Assembly: GCA_030323885.1 (NCBI GenBank)
Contig: CM059198.1
Location: forward strand, 61,220,917-61,284,916
Direction: 5' to 3'
From: Branchipolynoe longqiensis
Taxonomy: Eukaryota > Annelida > Polychaeta > Phyllodocida > Polynoidae
DNA length: 64,000 bases
Below the pieces are notes generated by a model. That model worked only from the letters and a program-made list of their open reading frames with translations. It had not been told where the DNA came from and ran no database searches. The position numbers and the translations under genes are program-made. Every line of letters begins with the position of its first letter. Position 1 is the first letter of the stretch. Shown here piece by piece: positions 63,909-64,000 of the stretch.

Positions 63909-64000
63909 TTACAGTTGCATAGTCTGATGGCTTTGAGTTTACTTCATTTTCTGAGATAAATCTATTAGGTTGATCGATATAAATATGATCTAATTCATTT
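63909..64000 (+). mobile_element. TTAA-MITE cut by window end
   Basis: Starts TTACAGTTGCATAGTCTGATGG with the interior TTTTCTGAGATAAATCTATTAGG; continues past the window. Confidence 0.8.

Overview
This is animal nuclear DNA with one recognisable protein-coding gene and a dense load of repeats. The organism is probably a lophotrochozoan and most likely a mollusc. Three things point there: a Hey-type bHLH-Orange gene with spliceosomal introns, intergenic DNA packed with tRNA-headed SINEs, and a SINE tail reading GTTAAATAAAAC of the kind common in mollusc genomes. The last point is from memory of such repeats, so the phylum is an inference. A run of exactly 500 N (2110-2609) marks a scaffold gap.

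The gene is Hey (hairy/enhancer-of-split related with YRPW), on the minus strand from about 59687 to 33549. Four coding exons splice with GT-AG borders and compatible phases into 343 residues: acidic N-terminus (59623-59687), start of the basic region (56625-56676), bHLH (51664-51820), and Orange domain plus C-terminal tail ending in YRPW (33549-34306). Introns are about 2.9, 4.8 and 17.4 kb. Hey proteins are nuclear Notch-pathway repressors. Sequence 5' of exon 1 carries two CSL-type CGTGGGAA sites, a PBX-MEIS decamer between CCAAT boxes, a TATA-like element and CACGTG E-boxes in or near exon 1.

0-33 kb upstream of the Hey 3' end holds no gene I can name. In order: CA-rich and other minisatellites (1-3.4 kb); a LINE fragment blown up into a 32-bp minisatellite (4.5-5.4 kb); CpG-rich promoter-like patches (6.4, 7.8, 10 kb); C-rich repeats with weak exon candidates (10-13 kb); a Mutator-like MITE with a perfect 9-bp target duplication (14.7-15.1 kb); a broken Ngaro/DIRS-like retrotransposon (17.6-19.8 kb); a 321-bp tandem array whose monomers each carry a tRNA-like Pol III promoter (23.6-25.0 kb); and SINEs, MITEs and AT microsatellites to 33 kb.

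The Hey introns (34-59 kb) contain the same families, plus CTCF-like motifs, a 70-bp minisatellite that runs into the exon 3 splice donor, a 595-bp element with 66-bp terminal inverted repeats, and a nested tandem duplication at 52.5-54.9 kb. Beyond the promoter (60.6-64 kb) there are only MITEs, SINE tails and AT repeats.

Names used below: SINE-A (about 320-340 bp, tRNA head, tail ACGTAAAACAACAAC); SINE-B (about 400 bp, second tRNA head, tail GTTAAATAAAAC); SINE-C (mollusc-type, same tail); TTAA-MITE (about 330 bp, TIR AGCTGCATAGTCCGATG, TTAA duplication); MITE-D, MITE-E and MITE-F (pogo-like CAGT ends). For SINEs, '+' means the tRNA head leads on the given strand.
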